NCBI GenBank assembly: GCA_938045585.1
Contig: CALIAU010000006.1
Span: 147,579 to 211,578 of the forward strand
Source of the DNA: an uncultured Saprospiraceae bacterium
GTDB taxonomy: Bacteria > Bacteroidota > Bacteroidia > Chitinophagales > Saprospiraceae
Direction: 5' to 3'
DNA length: 64,000 bases
Shown here: piece after piece, positions 37,428 to 46,231 of the stretch
How the letters are laid out: each line of letters begins with the position of its first letter
How positions within the stretch are numbered: position 1 is the stretch's first letter
Program-made: the position numbers and the translations under genes
Notes under the pieces: generated by a model
Seen by the model: the letters and a program-made list of their open reading frames with translations, nothing else
The model's database searches: none
Told to the model about the DNA's origin: nothing

Positions 37428-37898
37428 TTGGGCAATAGTAAATCATATACAATTACTTTTAGCAATATAAAGTCAGAAAAGGAAGCTATCAAATATCTTT
37501 TAGAATCAGACCAAAATTTTCTAAACCCTGATAGAGAAAGTAGAAAACTGATCATGAAATTGCTCCACATCGAAAAAAGATATTCTAGAGCATTTGATTT
37601 AATAAAAATACCAGGATATACAAATCTTGAAGAAATCGTGCGATTAGAAAGTGCAAAAGATATAATGTTCATTGAACTCAAAACTACCAAGAAGTATTTG
37701 TCTGATATACCAAGGGGTTTCTTTTTTGGTGCAACAGAAAATGAATTTAATTTAGCAAAACAATTGAAAGATCAATTTCAATTTTGTTTTGTTTCATTGC
37801 ACCCTGATTCTCTGGGCTATTCTTTATTAACCTTAGTGGAATTAGAGAAAATTATAAAGACTAAGCGAATTCAATACCAAATAAACCTCATGAAATAA
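37428..37898 (+). CDS. DUF3883-like putative nuclease
   Basis: 156 residues from a TTG; the next in-frame ATG (residue 43) would cut into plausible N-terminal sequence, and the TTG is only 3 nt from the previous stop. The core is FDLIKIP...IMFIELKTTKK, which fits a PD-(D/E)XK Asp...Glu-x-Lys arrangement, followed by GFFFGATENEFNLAKQL and FCFVSLHPD, matching the end of DUF3883-type domains found in restriction and defence proteins. Its TAA shares one base with the ATG of the next gene, indicating translational coupling. Nuclease activity is inferred. Confidence 0.55.
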   Translation: MGNSKSYTITFSNIKSEKEAIKYLLESDQNFLNPDRESRKLIMKLLHIEKRYSRAFDLIKIPGYTNLEEIVRLESAKDIMFIELKTTKKYLSDIPRGFFFGATENEFNLAKQLKDQFQFCFVSLHPDSLGYSLLTLVELEKIIKTKRIQYQINLMK

Positions 37899-38470
37899 TG
37901 AAAATTGTTCGGTCATATCAATCAAAATCATTTTCAGAGTTTATAACTTATTGGCAAAAATTGTATACCTATAGTAAGGAAGACTTATATATATCACACA
38001 TTTACAAATTAGCATATACTAGAAGTGAGATTATAGATTTATATATTTGGAAAAATGGTATGAAGCTTAGTGCACGAAAGATGAATTCTTTGGAGCAAAA
38101 AATTCTTACTAAGCGAAAGATAATTAACGAATTTAAAAGGGACAAAACATTTACTTTAGATGCATTTAGGAATGAATTTGGCACCATATCAGCAGTATGG
38201 CAAATTTTTTTATTACATATCATACATCCAACCAAGTATCCTATTTATGATCAACATATCCATAGAGCTTACAATTATTTGCATAAAAAGAACTGGCGAA
38301 AGATTAATTCAAAAATGAACAAAATAGAGAAAGAAAACTTTTATTATTACACTTATCTCAATTTTATTGATTTAAAGAATATTCAAAATTTGAAACACTT
38401 TGATGAAGCTATGTTTGCATTTGGTAGATTTATAAATACTGATAATAATTACATAATTTTAGAGTCATAG
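37898..38470 (+). CDS. Unrecognised protein, third gene of the GIY-YIG operon
   Basis: 190 residues, Lys/Tyr/Ile-rich and cytosolic, with no signal peptide. The most conserved-looking stretch is FGTISAVWQIFLLHIIHPTKYPIYDQHIHRAYNYL, given here by its pieces SAVWQIFLLHIIHP and YPIYDQHIHRA near residues 95-125; it is helical and recalls HhH-GPD-type DNA-glycosylase-like helices in proteins from defence loci, but I cannot name a family. It begins at an ATG overlapping the previous stop by one base. Probably acts with the two upstream nuclease-like proteins. Confidence 0.6.
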   Translation: MKIVRSYQSKSFSEFITYWQKLYTYSKEDLYISHIYKLAYTRSEIIDLYIWKNGMKLSARKMNSLEQKILTKRKIINEFKRDKTFTLDAFRNEFGTISAVWQIFLLHIIHPTKYPIYDQHIHRAYNYLHKKNWRKINSKMNKIEKENFYYYTYLNFIDLKNIQNLKHFDEAMFAFGRFINTDNNYIILES

Positions 38471-38527
38471 TTTAGATGTATGGCGCCAGTAGTTAACAAG
38501 AATTATTGTGTATATTCTATTGTAGGT

Positions 38528-38549
38528 TTTTAAGTAGAGTAGAGGCTAG
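38528..38549 (+). repeat. 22-bp direct repeat, left copy, flanking the HaeIII-type R-M genes
   Basis: Differs from 41044-41065 at one position (TTTTAAGTWGAGTAGAGGCTAG read in two pieces: TTTTAAGTWGAG and TAGAGGCTAG). Weaker similarity (CTATCTTTAnT and nearby bases) continues for about 50 bp to the right of both copies. Confidence 0.75.
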
Positions 38550-38683
38550 CCTTAGCTGCATATATCTTACTATCTTTAGTAGTGGTGAACATGAGTAAGA
38601 AAACGAGGCATAGGTGTATCGCTATAAGTAAGTCGGGTATTTCGACATCTCAATGTTGGTTAATAGATTAATCTTTTCTATAT

Positions 38684-38698
38684 TTGTCATAATGACAA
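38684..38698. promoter_or_regulatory. 15-bp palindrome TTGTCATAATGACAA
   Basis: Perfect 7+1+7 dyad, 6 nt before a small open frame and about 290 nt before the methyltransferase start. It looks like an operator for a dimeric regulator; restriction-modification loci often have such sites, but no regulator gene was recognised here. Confidence 0.45.
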
Positions 38699-38704
38699 GT
38701 CGAA

Positions 38705-38854
38705 ATGAAATATCGTTTGGAGAATTCAAAGTTGATTGCAAAAACTGATTTGGATTCTACTAATTTAAGCAAAATGGAAATAGGTATGCGAGATTTTTAT
38801 GGAAAGAACTTATCTGTGTTTGCATTAATTTTCAGGCTTGATAAAGAGGAGTAG
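38705..38854 (+). CDS. Possible 49-residue small protein
   Basis: ATG to TAG, 49 residues, beginning MKYRLENSKLIAK and ending FALIFRLDKEE. No domain was recognised and there is no helix-turn-helix signature. Its position just after a palindrome and before the R-M pair is that of a controller gene, but it may equally be a chance frame or the remnant of a longer gene. Confidence 0.25.
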   Translation: MKYRLENSKLIAKTDLDSTNLSKMEIGMRDFYGKNLSVFALIFRLDKEE

Positions 38855-38986
38855 AGTAAGGAGTTTTTTTTCTAACAGAATGTTAAGAGGATTAATAAGT
38901 CGAACTGAATTAACAAGTTACTTGATATAGCCGAAAAAAAATCTTAATCAAAAGATCCAAAATATAATTTCAAAGTGAATTTAAAT

Positions 38987-40033
38987 ATGAAAGTAGTATC
39001 ATTTTTTGCTGGAGCAGGAGGTCTAGACCTGGGATTTGAACAAGCTGGATTTAAGGTAGTTTGGGCTAACGAATACGATAAAGACATATGGGCGACCTAT
39101 GAAAAAAATCATCCAAAAACAAAACTCGATAAAAGAAGTATTGTGAATATTGAATCTGCTGAGGTGCCTGAGTGTGATGGTATTATTGGAGGACCACCAT
39201 GTCAAAGCTGGAGTGAAGCAGGTGCTTTGCGGGGGATAAACGATAATCGTGGACGATTATTTTATGATTTTATTAGAATACTAGAAGACAAACAACCGAA
39301 ATTCTTTCTAGCTGAAAATGTAAGTGGAATGCTATTGCCAAGACACGAACAAGCCCTAGAAAATATTAAATCTATGTTTAGTAATGCTGGGTTAGGTTAT
39401 AAGCTTTCTTTTAAGTTATTGAATGCTTCTGATTTTGGTGTGCCTCAAGATAGAAAGAGAGTATTCTTCATTGGAATAAGAGAAGACCTTGGATTTAAAT
39501 TTAAATTTCCAACACCACAGATAAAGAAAAAGGATTTATGGTATGCGATTAGCGATTTACGTAATACCGAATTACCAGCGCTACCCAATAACAGAACCAA
39601 TGGTAAGAATTGTAAAGTGTTAAATCATGAATTTATGATAGGCGGCTATTCATCCATGTTTATGTCAAGAAATAGAGTTAGGGCTTGGGATGAACAGTCT
39701 TATACAATTCAAGCAGGAGGTCGACATGCACCATTACATCCACAAGCACCAAAAATGAAATTTATTGAGCAAAATAAACGAGAGTTTGTGAAAGGTTCTG
39801 AAGAACTCTATAGAAGATTAACTGTTCGCGAATGTGCTAGAATACAAACTTTTCCTGATGATTTCGAATTTATTTATACTCATATAGCTGCTGGTTATAA
39901 AATGATTGGTAATGCTGTACCTGTTGATTTAGCAAAACACCTTGCAATTAGTATAAAATCTCAAATTAAAAAACGAGAAAAATCAATCAGAAGTAATTTA
40001 AAGAAGTCTAGGATAAAGGAAACAGTAGTTTAA
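38987..40033 (+). CDS. DNA (cytosine-5)-methyltransferase, M.HaeIII-like
   Basis: 348 residues from the ATG at 38987, which aligns with the start of M.HaeIII; an in-frame GTG at 38975 is possible. C5-methyltransferase motifs in order: FFAGAGGLDLGF (I), GGPPCQSWS with catalytic Cys72 (IV), AENVSGM (VI), QDRKRVFFIG (VIII), RLTVRECARIQTFPDDF (IX) and GYKMIGNAVPV (X). The target-recognition region GYSSMFMSRNRVRAWDEQSY, then TIQAGGRHAPLHPQAP, closely follows the M.HaeIII sequence as I recall it, so GGCC is the probable site. Its stop directly precedes the ATG of the cognate endonuclease. Confidence 0.93.
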   Translation: MKVVSFFAGAGGLDLGFEQAGFKVVWANEYDKDIWATYEKNHPKTKLDKRSIVNIESAEVPECDGIIGGPPCQSWSEAGALRGINDNRGRLFYDFIRILEDKQPKFFLAENVSGMLLPRHEQALENIKSMFSNAGLGYKLSFKLLNASDFGVPQDRKRVFFIGIREDLGFKFKFPTPQIKKKDLWYAISDLRNTELPALPNNRTNGKNCKVLNHEFMIGGYSSMFMSRNRVRAWDEQSYTIQAGGRHAPLHPQAPKMKFIEQNKREFVKGSEELYRRLTVRECARIQTFPDDFEFIYTHIAAGYKMIGNAVPVDLAKHLAISIKSQIKKREKSIRSNLKKSRIKETVV

Positions 40034-40993
40034 ATGGCGACTCAAACTACAAATGGTAAAGCTTTTGAGTATTCTCTTGCTTTTCAATATTTCAATTTTC
40101 TTGATAAGCTTACGAAAACTGAAATTATTGAAAATTCATCTTTTTTTAAGGCAAAATCAATGTTTGATTCTTTAAAACAAGAAAAAAAAGAAGATCTAAA
40201 TTCGGCTGCTTTAAAATCAGTTGAGTTTATTGTAAATATTGAGCCAAGAATTATTAATTCAATTGATGAAAAGGATATTTTGCAGATAGAAATTGCAGGA
40301 GATAAATCTGGTCAAAAAGGAGATGTCAGAGATGTAATTTTTATTAGAGCAAAGCAAAAATGGGAAATTGGTTTTTCTGCGAAACACAATCATAAAGCTT
40401 TAAAACATTCAAGGCTATCTCATAAGTTAGATTTTGGTTTAAAGTGGATAGGAAATCCGTGCTCGACAAGTTATTGGGAGCGTATATTACCAATATTTGA
40501 TCAATTGCAAACCATTCGTAATATTAACAAAACTACCCGTTGGTCAGAGGCATTTGATAATAAGATTATCCGAGTATATAAGCCAATTCTTGAAGCGTTT
40601 AAATCAGAAGTACAGAAAATGTCTAAAGATGATCCGCAAAATTTTGCCAATAAATTTGTTCACTATTTAATTGGCTACAATGATTTTTATAAAATTATAA
40701 AGGGCAAGAAAAAAATTGAAATTCATGGTTTTAATATCAATGGAACTTTGAACAAGAATTTAGGGAAAATTAAAACAAAGGATAAAGTAGATATAATAAA
40801 ATTACCTACTCGCCTTATTGAAATTGATTTTAAACCAGATAGTTATACGACATTAATAGCCACATTTAATGAAGGATGGCAAATATCTTTTAGGATTCAT
40901 AGTGCAAGTTCTAAAGTAGAATCTTCTCTAAAATTTGATATTACTTTAATAAGCACACCTAATTCGCTTTATAAGTCTGATATCTTTTTGTAA
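40034..40993 (+). CDS. HaeIII-family type II restriction endonuclease
   Basis: 319 residues. The Pfam-type HaeIII signature is present: GDVRDVIFIR followed by WEIGFSAKHNHKALKHSRLS and HKLDFGLKWIG, then CSTSYWERILPIFDQL. GDVRD...EIGFSAKHN contains the acidic and basic residues expected for the metal-dependent site. It would cut GGCC (inferred from family and from the partner methylase). Begins immediately after the methyltransferase stop (0 nt gap), so the two are co-transcribed with methylase first. AT-rich composition suggests transfer. Confidence 0.9.
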   Translation: MATQTTNGKAFEYSLAFQYFNFLDKLTKTEIIENSSFFKAKSMFDSLKQEKKEDLNSAALKSVEFIVNIEPRIINSIDEKDILQIEIAGDKSGQKGDVRDVIFIRAKQKWEIGFSAKHNHKALKHSRLSHKLDFGLKWIGNPCSTSYWERILPIFDQLQTIRNINKTTRWSEAFDNKIIRVYKPILEAFKSEVQKMSKDDPQNFANKFVHYLIGYNDFYKIIKGKKKIEIHGFNINGTLNKNLGKIKTKDKVDIIKLPTRLIEIDFKPDSYTTLIATFNEGWQISFRIHSASSKVESSLKFDITLISTPNSLYKSDIFL

Positions 40994-41043
40994 GGAAGGT
41001 ACCATATATAAAAACAGGCAATATAAAATACACTTCTTTTAAA

Positions 41044-41065
41044 TTTTAAGTTGAGTAGAGGCTAG
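41044..41065 (+). repeat. 22-bp direct repeat, right copy, flanking the HaeIII-type R-M genes
   Basis: Second copy of the 38528-38549 repeat, same orientation, 21 of 22 identical, 51 bp after the endonuclease stop. Nothing else is evident in the gap to the next gene (40994-41223). Confidence 0.75.
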
Positions 41066-41223
41066 AAATTAGCAGTTTTATTTTTCCAATTCCTATCTTT
41101 AATTGCGAGGATGATCAAGCAGAGAGCACTTGTCATAACAGCTATCTAGATTTCATTTTGGATGTCAAATATCTACAAGAAAATTTATCCAATCTTGATT
41201 TGCACCTTGACTTTTCACTACCC

Positions 41224-42507
41224 CTAATCAATCCTAACCCTTAACGTCAACACCCCCGCAATCAACAACAATACCCCAGCCGTCAACACAGCATACAACT
41301 TCACATTATCAAACACACTCGACATCACCCAGCCAAAACCGAGGGCAGCAATAATCTCAGGTATCACAATAAACATATTGAATAGCCCCATAAATATCCC
41401 CATCTGCTTGGGAGGAATATCATTGGCTATCATAGCGTAGGGCATAGAGACGATACTTGCCCAAGCGATACCCACACCACCCATGGAGAGGAACAAAAGC
41501 CATTTGGATTCTATGAGACCTACGGAAAGCAAACCGATGCCGCCGGCAAACAAACAAATAGCATGGAGTTTAGACAGACCCACTTTGTCAGCAATCTTGG
41601 GCATAAAGAGGGCAAAAATGAAAGTGATAAGTGAGTAAAAGCCAAAACATAGATTACCCCAGACCACACCCTCGGCATAGCCAGGATCTTCGGGGGACTC
41701 TGCACCGAACACGGTGCCGGTGATGGTGACTGTAAAATAAAACCACATCAGGAATAGTCCCATCCAAGTAAAGAACTGGACAGGCGCTAATTTTTTGAAG
41801 GCCTCCGGCATATTGACAAAGGCTGTTTTTAGTCCCTCCCAATAACCCATCTCTTCCTCCTTTACTTCATCGGCATAATACTCCGGTGGATATTCCTTGG
41901 TAGTCAGTATGGTGTACATAACGGCTAAGAAAAAAGCGACACCACCTACGATAAAACTTAGTTTGACATAGTCGGGGATCACGCCCTTGGCGACAGTATC
42001 ATCATAGCCCATGACATTGAGAAAAAACCAGGGCAGGGCAGCACTCATAACGGCACCAAGTCCAATAAAGAAACTTTGCATGGTATAGCCCTGCGTGTAT
42101 TGTTCTTTGGGAAGCACATCCGCAACAAAGGCACGGAAGGGTTCCATACTGACATTGATGCTGGCATCGAGTATCCATAAAAATCCGGCAGCCATCCAAA
42201 CACTGGAGGAGTAAGGCATGGCAATAAGCAGGGCAGAGGCAAAGAGAGCACCAAAAAAGAAATAGGGCTTTCTTCTACCAAAACGCGGTGACCAGGTATT
42301 ATCAGAAAAGTATCCTACTATAGGTTGCACGATCAATCCCGTCAGGGGAGCTGCCAACCAAAGCATGGGAATCTGATGGGGGTCTGCTCCTAAGTATTCG
42401 TAGATGGCACTCATGTTTCCCATCTGTAGCCCCCAGCCAAACTGGATGCCTAAAAAACCGAAGGCCATATTCCAAACCTGCCAAAAGGAAAATCGTTGCT
42501 TCTTCAT
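41224..42507 (-). CDS. SLC45-type MFS sugar (maltose) transporter
   Basis: 427 residues from the ATG at 42507, 1 nt after the GH13 stop; longer in-frame starts would overlap that gene. About 12 membrane helices and the MFS loop motif SDNTWSPRFGRRKPYFFFG near residues 68-86. The N-terminal FWQVWNMAFGFLGIQFGWGL is characteristic of the SLC45/GPH-like maltose transporters of Bacteroidota. Last gene of the leftward malto-oligosaccharide operon, so maltose or a short maltodextrin is the likely substrate, probably imported with protons. The specificity is inferred from context. Confidence 0.87.
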   Translation of the reverse strand: MKKQRFSFWQVWNMAFGFLGIQFGWGLQMGNMSAIYEYLGADPHQIPMLWLAAPLTGLIVQPIVGYFSDNTWSPRFGRRKPYFFFGALFASALLIAMPYSSSVWMAAGFLWILDASINVSMEPFRAFVADVLPKEQYTQGYTMQSFFIGLGAVMSAALPWFFLNVMGYDDTVAKGVIPDYVKLSFIVGGVAFFLAVMYTILTTKEYPPEYYADEVKEEEMGYWEGLKTAFVNMPEAFKKLAPVQFFTWMGLFLMWFYFTVTITGTVFGAESPEDPGYAEGVVWGNLCFGFYSLITFIFALFMPKIADKVGLSKLHAICLFAGGIGLLSVGLIESKWLLFLSMGGVGIAWASIVSMPYAMIANDIPPKQMGIFMGLFNMFIVIPEIIAALGFGWVMSSVFDNVKLYAVLTAGVLLLIAGVLTLRVRID

Positions 42508-42508
42508 A

Positions 42509-43906
42509 TTACTTGACATTCGTAAACACCTTATAACCATAGGCAGCTAACTGGACAGCATCGCCCTCATGGAAATGTACCTCCGTGCCGCTAAAGAGTT
42601 CGGTTCCGGTAAAATGGGCAGGGAAGGCTATCGTCTTTTCTTCCTTGGAGAAGTTTATAACTGTAAATACCTTATCGCCCTCCTTTTCTCGTTCATAGGC
42701 GACCACGTCCTCATCGAGTTGGAAAAAGCTGGGTGTATCATCGCCGTAGTCGCCATTCCATAGCGCCTTGTTCTTATGTTTGAGTGCAAAGAGCTTGCTG
42801 TAAAATTCTTCGTAGGCATAGTCCTTAAATCCTATTGCATCCTTTTCGAAAAACTTAAGCCGTTTCCGCATCGGTTCTTCCTGTCCGCCATAGAGCAAGG
42901 GCATTCCCTGTAGCGTTGCACAAAGAACTGCAAGTGGCTTATGTGCATCTCCCATACGATCAAAGACAGTTCCGCTCCAGGTATTTTCATCGTGGTTCGA
43001 AGTAAAATGCATATGGAAGCCCTTATTGAACTTTTGCGCATCCTGCGTCACCCAATTTTCTATCTCACTCGCCTTCTTTTCTCCCTTGCCAATCTCATTG
43101 AGTAAGTGGTGGAAACTCCAGCCATAGGTTGTATGGAAGGCGCCGCTATTTCGGTGTGATTCCACCTCCGACTCGGCCAACATAAATACGTTCTTCTTTT
43201 CTTGCAGTGCTGTACTCGCCTCATCCCAAAAATCCTGCGGTACATTATGCGCCACATCCATGCGGAAGCCATCCACATCCATCTTCTCCGTCCAATGTCG
43301 CATATCCTTTATCATCTCCGCACGCATCTCCTTATTATCAAAGTTCAGATCGGCAACATCCGTCCAGCCCCAGGATTCTCCCGTTCCCGGATCGATAGGA
43401 TCGATCACGTTGCCGTCCTTATCCTGCGTAAACCACTCGGGGTTATTTTTTATCCAGTCCGAATCCCAGCCTGTATGATTGGGCACAAAGTCAAGGATAA
43501 TATACATCCCCAGGGAATGAATCTTATCCACCATCTTTTTGAAATCTTCCTCTGTTCCATGCTCTGGATTTACCTTGGCATAATCCGTTACGGCATAATA
43601 GGATCCTAGAGAACCCTTGCGCTTTGTCTCACTAATCGGATAGACAGGCATAAACCAAAGTATATCCACACCCATACGTTTGAGTCGGGGTAGATGCGAC
43701 ATAAAGGCTATAAAACTACCTTCCTCGGTGTACTGACGGAGATTCACCTCATAGATAGTAGCGGCCTTCGCCCATTCGGGCAAATCCTTGGTGCCTGTTT
43801 TTGCTGTCATCGTGCCAGCACCGTCTGCTGTCTTCTTGGAACCTGCCTCGTTCTTGCAGGCAGTGAAACAAAAAACGATACTGAGTAGAATAAGAAATTG
43901 TTTCAT
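42509..43906 (-). CDS. GH13 alpha-amylase-family lipoprotein
   Basis: 465 residues with lipobox CFTAC (Cys17). The four GH13 signatures are visible: DFVPNH (I), GFRMDVAHN with nucleophile Asp near 215 (II), MLAESE with the acid/base Glu near 241 (III) and TSNHDEN (IV). It should cleave alpha-1,4-glucans or malto-oligosaccharides at the membrane surface, probably in the periplasm. The C-terminal ~80 residues form the usual beta domain. Placed between the GH65 gene (15 nt upstream) and the transporter (1 nt downstream). Exact product size cannot be judged from sequence. Confidence 0.92.
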   Translation of the reverse strand: MKQFLILLSIVFCFTACKNEAGSKKTADGAGTMTAKTGTKDLPEWAKAATIYEVNLRQYTEEGSFIAFMSHLPRLKRMGVDILWFMPVYPISETKRKGSLGSYYAVTDYAKVNPEHGTEEDFKKMVDKIHSLGMYIILDFVPNHTGWDSDWIKNNPEWFTQDKDGNVIDPIDPGTGESWGWTDVADLNFDNKEMRAEMIKDMRHWTEKMDVDGFRMDVAHNVPQDFWDEASTALQEKKNVFMLAESEVESHRNSGAFHTTYGWSFHHLLNEIGKGEKKASEIENWVTQDAQKFNKGFHMHFTSNHDENTWSGTVFDRMGDAHKPLAVLCATLQGMPLLYGGQEEPMRKRLKFFEKDAIGFKDYAYEEFYSKLFALKHKNKALWNGDYGDDTPSFFQLDEDVVAYEREKEGDKVFTVINFSKEEKTIAFPAHFTGTELFSGTEVHFHEGDAVQLAAYGYKVFTNVK

Positions 43907-43921
43907 ATTGCTGGTTTAAGC

Positions 43922-46231
43922 CTAAAGGGTCTGTTGTAAAATAGAATTTTTATTGGATGCTATACGCGTTTCTTTCCCATTAAATAATAACGAGATATCC
44001 TTTTCTGATAGATTTTCAATAATTGTTTGCTCGCGCTCTATCTGCAAACGTATTCTCTGTCCCCTAAATAAGATGCTAAACGCAATAGAATCCCATTCCT
44101 TGGGTAGAGCCGGATTGATATGCAAGGCATCATTCGCTACCTTGATACCTGCAAAGCCTTTGACCACAGAAATATAGGTACCTGCCATACTAGTGATATG
44201 CAAACCATCCTCCGAGTCATTATTGTAATCATCGATATCCAGACGCGAGGTACGTAGATACATCTCGTAGGCCTTGGCATGCTTACCTAGGTTCGCAGCG
44301 AGGATGGCATGAACGCAGGGCGACAAAGAAGACTCATGTACCGTCAGCGGTTCGTAGAAATCAAAGTTGCTTGCGATGACATTGGACTCAAACTGTTCTT
44401 CAAAAAAGTAGAGTCCCTGCAATACATCGGCCTGCTTGATAAAACAAGACCGCAGTATTCTATCCCAAGACCATTTTTGATTCAACGGCTGATCTTCTGC
44501 ACTCAATTCTTTGACAGGAATAATCTCCTTATCATAAAACCCATCCTGCTGTAAAAAGATATTATTCTCCTTGTCTTCTGGTAGATACATCTGTGCGCTT
44601 ATCTCTTTCCAGTCACTCAGCTCGTCTTCTTTAAACCTTGTTTTTTCTTGGATACGATCCCAGGCTGCTGCCTCTTTCTGACGCACTGCCTCTATCTGTG
44701 CGCCGGTATAATTCAAACACCACTTGGCAATATAATTTGTGTACCAATTATTGTTTACGTTGTTCTCATATTCATTGGGACCGGTGACGCCCAGTATCAC
44801 ATACTGATTCTTGTCCTTAGAAAAATTGACCCGCTGTGCCCAGAACCGACTGATACCTATCAAGACCTCTAGTCCATATTCTGCCAGGTAGGCCGCATCG
44901 CCTGTAAAGCGTATATAGTCATATATTGCATAGGCAATCGCACCATTCCTATGAATTTCTTCAAAGGTAATCTCCCATTCATTATGGCATTCCTCGCCAT
45001 TCATGGTAACCATAGGGTAGAGTGCAGCCCCATCCTTGAAGCCTAGTTTTTCTGCGTTCTCTATGGCCTTGTTCAAATGCTTATATCTATACACGAGTAA
45101 ATTCCGTGCAACCTCCTCTTCTGCTGTAAAGAGATAAAAGGGGAGACAGTAGGCCTCCGTATCCCAGTAGGTAGAGCCCCCATATTTTTCGCCTGTAAAT
45201 CCCTTGGGTCCTATGTTTAGTCGATCATCGCTTCCATCATAGGTCTGATTCAAATGAAAGATATTAAATCGTATTCCCTGCTGCGCTGCCACATCGCCCG
45301 CTATCACGATATCACTCAATTCCCATTTCCTAGCCCAGGCCTGACTGTGCTCCATCTCTAAAGCAGCATATCCCTTTTGCGCAGCTTCCGCTATAATTCT
45401 TTCTGTCTTTTGTTTAAACTCTGCCAGCTCATAATACATACTAGAAACTATCCCTGCATACTTTTCTATCTGGATAGTGTCACCAGCACGCGCACTCAAT
45501 TCATAACGATGTCCCAACTTAGCCTCTGATACCTGATTGGGCATAGCTGCTTGCACTTCCTCATTTAGTCTAAGCGTAGTCTGAGCAGCTACGCCCACAT
45601 GGAAGCCTGTCTTCTTTGTTTCTGCCTGCACATAGGCAGTCTCTTTATTGAGATGCGCACTATAATTCGTCCAGAAATTTTCTTGGTAATTAGAATCCTG
45701 ATTACGGATGTCAAAGTCGAGTAGGGAGTCGCATTCTATCGTAGCACTTCCTTCTAAGATGCGGATCTGATAAGAGAGTGCACCTAGGTCCTTATTTGCA
45801 AACGAACAAATACGCCTTGACTCTATCTCTATTACAACACCATTTTTCAAAGCCACTGTACACGTTCGCATCAGCACGCCCTTTTGCATATCCAGTTCCC
45901 GATAAAATTCCTTCACCTCTGTCTCTGACAAATCTAAACGCTCCCCATTGAATCGTAGGTCCAGCAGTATCCAGTTGCAGTTATTCAGTACCTTGGCAAA
46001 ATATTCGGGATAGCCATTCTTCCACCAACCTACCTTGGTCTTGTCGGGATAGTAGACACCCGCTACATAATTGCCTTGTAAACTCGGTCCAGAAAAATGC
46101 TCTTCAAAATTTGCACGCTGACCAAAACGGGCATTGCCTATACTGCATAGACTTTCTGTAATCTGATTATGTTCTTTGTGAAATCCATGCTCAACTATCT
46201 TCCATGGATCATGACTTATATAATTTTTCAT
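43922..46231 (-). CDS. GH65 maltose phosphorylase
   Basis: 769 residues, normal for GH65 phosphorylases. The catalytic-site stretch MNGEECHNEWE (410-420) followed by ITFEEIHRNGAIAYAI is the maltose/trehalose phosphorylase signature, and GYPEYFAKVLNNCNW in the N-terminal beta-sandwich also fits. It converts maltose and phosphate to glucose and beta-glucose-1-phosphate in the cytosol (no signal peptide). It overlaps the upstream beta-phosphoglucomutase gene by 4 nt, the enzyme needed for its product, which supports maltose phosphorylase over other GH65 activities. Confidence 0.93.
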   Translation of the reverse strand: MKNYISHDPWKIVEHGFHKEHNQITESLCSIGNARFGQRANFEEHFSGPSLQGNYVAGVYYPDKTKVGWWKNGYPEYFAKVLNNCNWILLDLRFNGERLDLSETEVKEFYRELDMQKGVLMRTCTVALKNGVVIEIESRRICSFANKDLGALSYQIRILEGSATIECDSLLDFDIRNQDSNYQENFWTNYSAHLNKETAYVQAETKKTGFHVGVAAQTTLRLNEEVQAAMPNQVSEAKLGHRYELSARAGDTIQIEKYAGIVSSMYYELAEFKQKTERIIAEAAQKGYAALEMEHSQAWARKWELSDIVIAGDVAAQQGIRFNIFHLNQTYDGSDDRLNIGPKGFTGEKYGGSTYWDTEAYCLPFYLFTAEEEVARNLLVYRYKHLNKAIENAEKLGFKDGAALYPMVTMNGEECHNEWEITFEEIHRNGAIAYAIYDYIRFTGDAAYLAEYGLEVLIGISRFWAQRVNFSKDKNQYVILGVTGPNEYENNVNNNWYTNYIAKWCLNYTGAQIEAVRQKEAAAWDRIQEKTRFKEDELSDWKEISAQMYLPEDKENNIFLQQDGFYDKEIIPVKELSAEDQPLNQKWSWDRILRSCFIKQADVLQGLYFFEEQFESNVIASNFDFYEPLTVHESSLSPCVHAILAANLGKHAKAYEMYLRTSRLDIDDYNNDSEDGLHITSMAGTYISVVKGFAGIKVANDALHINPALPKEWDSIAFSILFRGQRIRLQIEREQTIIENLSEKDISLLFNGKETRIASNKNSILQQTL

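Larger units (their letters stand above)
38471..38986. other. 516-bp region between the GIY-YIG operon and the methyltransferase gene
   Basis: Holds one arm of a 22-bp direct repeat (38528-38549), a perfect 15-bp palindrome (38684-38698) and a 49-codon open frame (38705-38854). The last 130 bp are AT-rich and probably contain the methyltransferase promoter; no exact consensus was found. Confidence 0.6.

Noticed and set aside
43207..43609. Plus-strand open frames opposite the GH13 gene
   Set aside because: They lie wholly within the well-supported amylase gene and show no recognisable domain.
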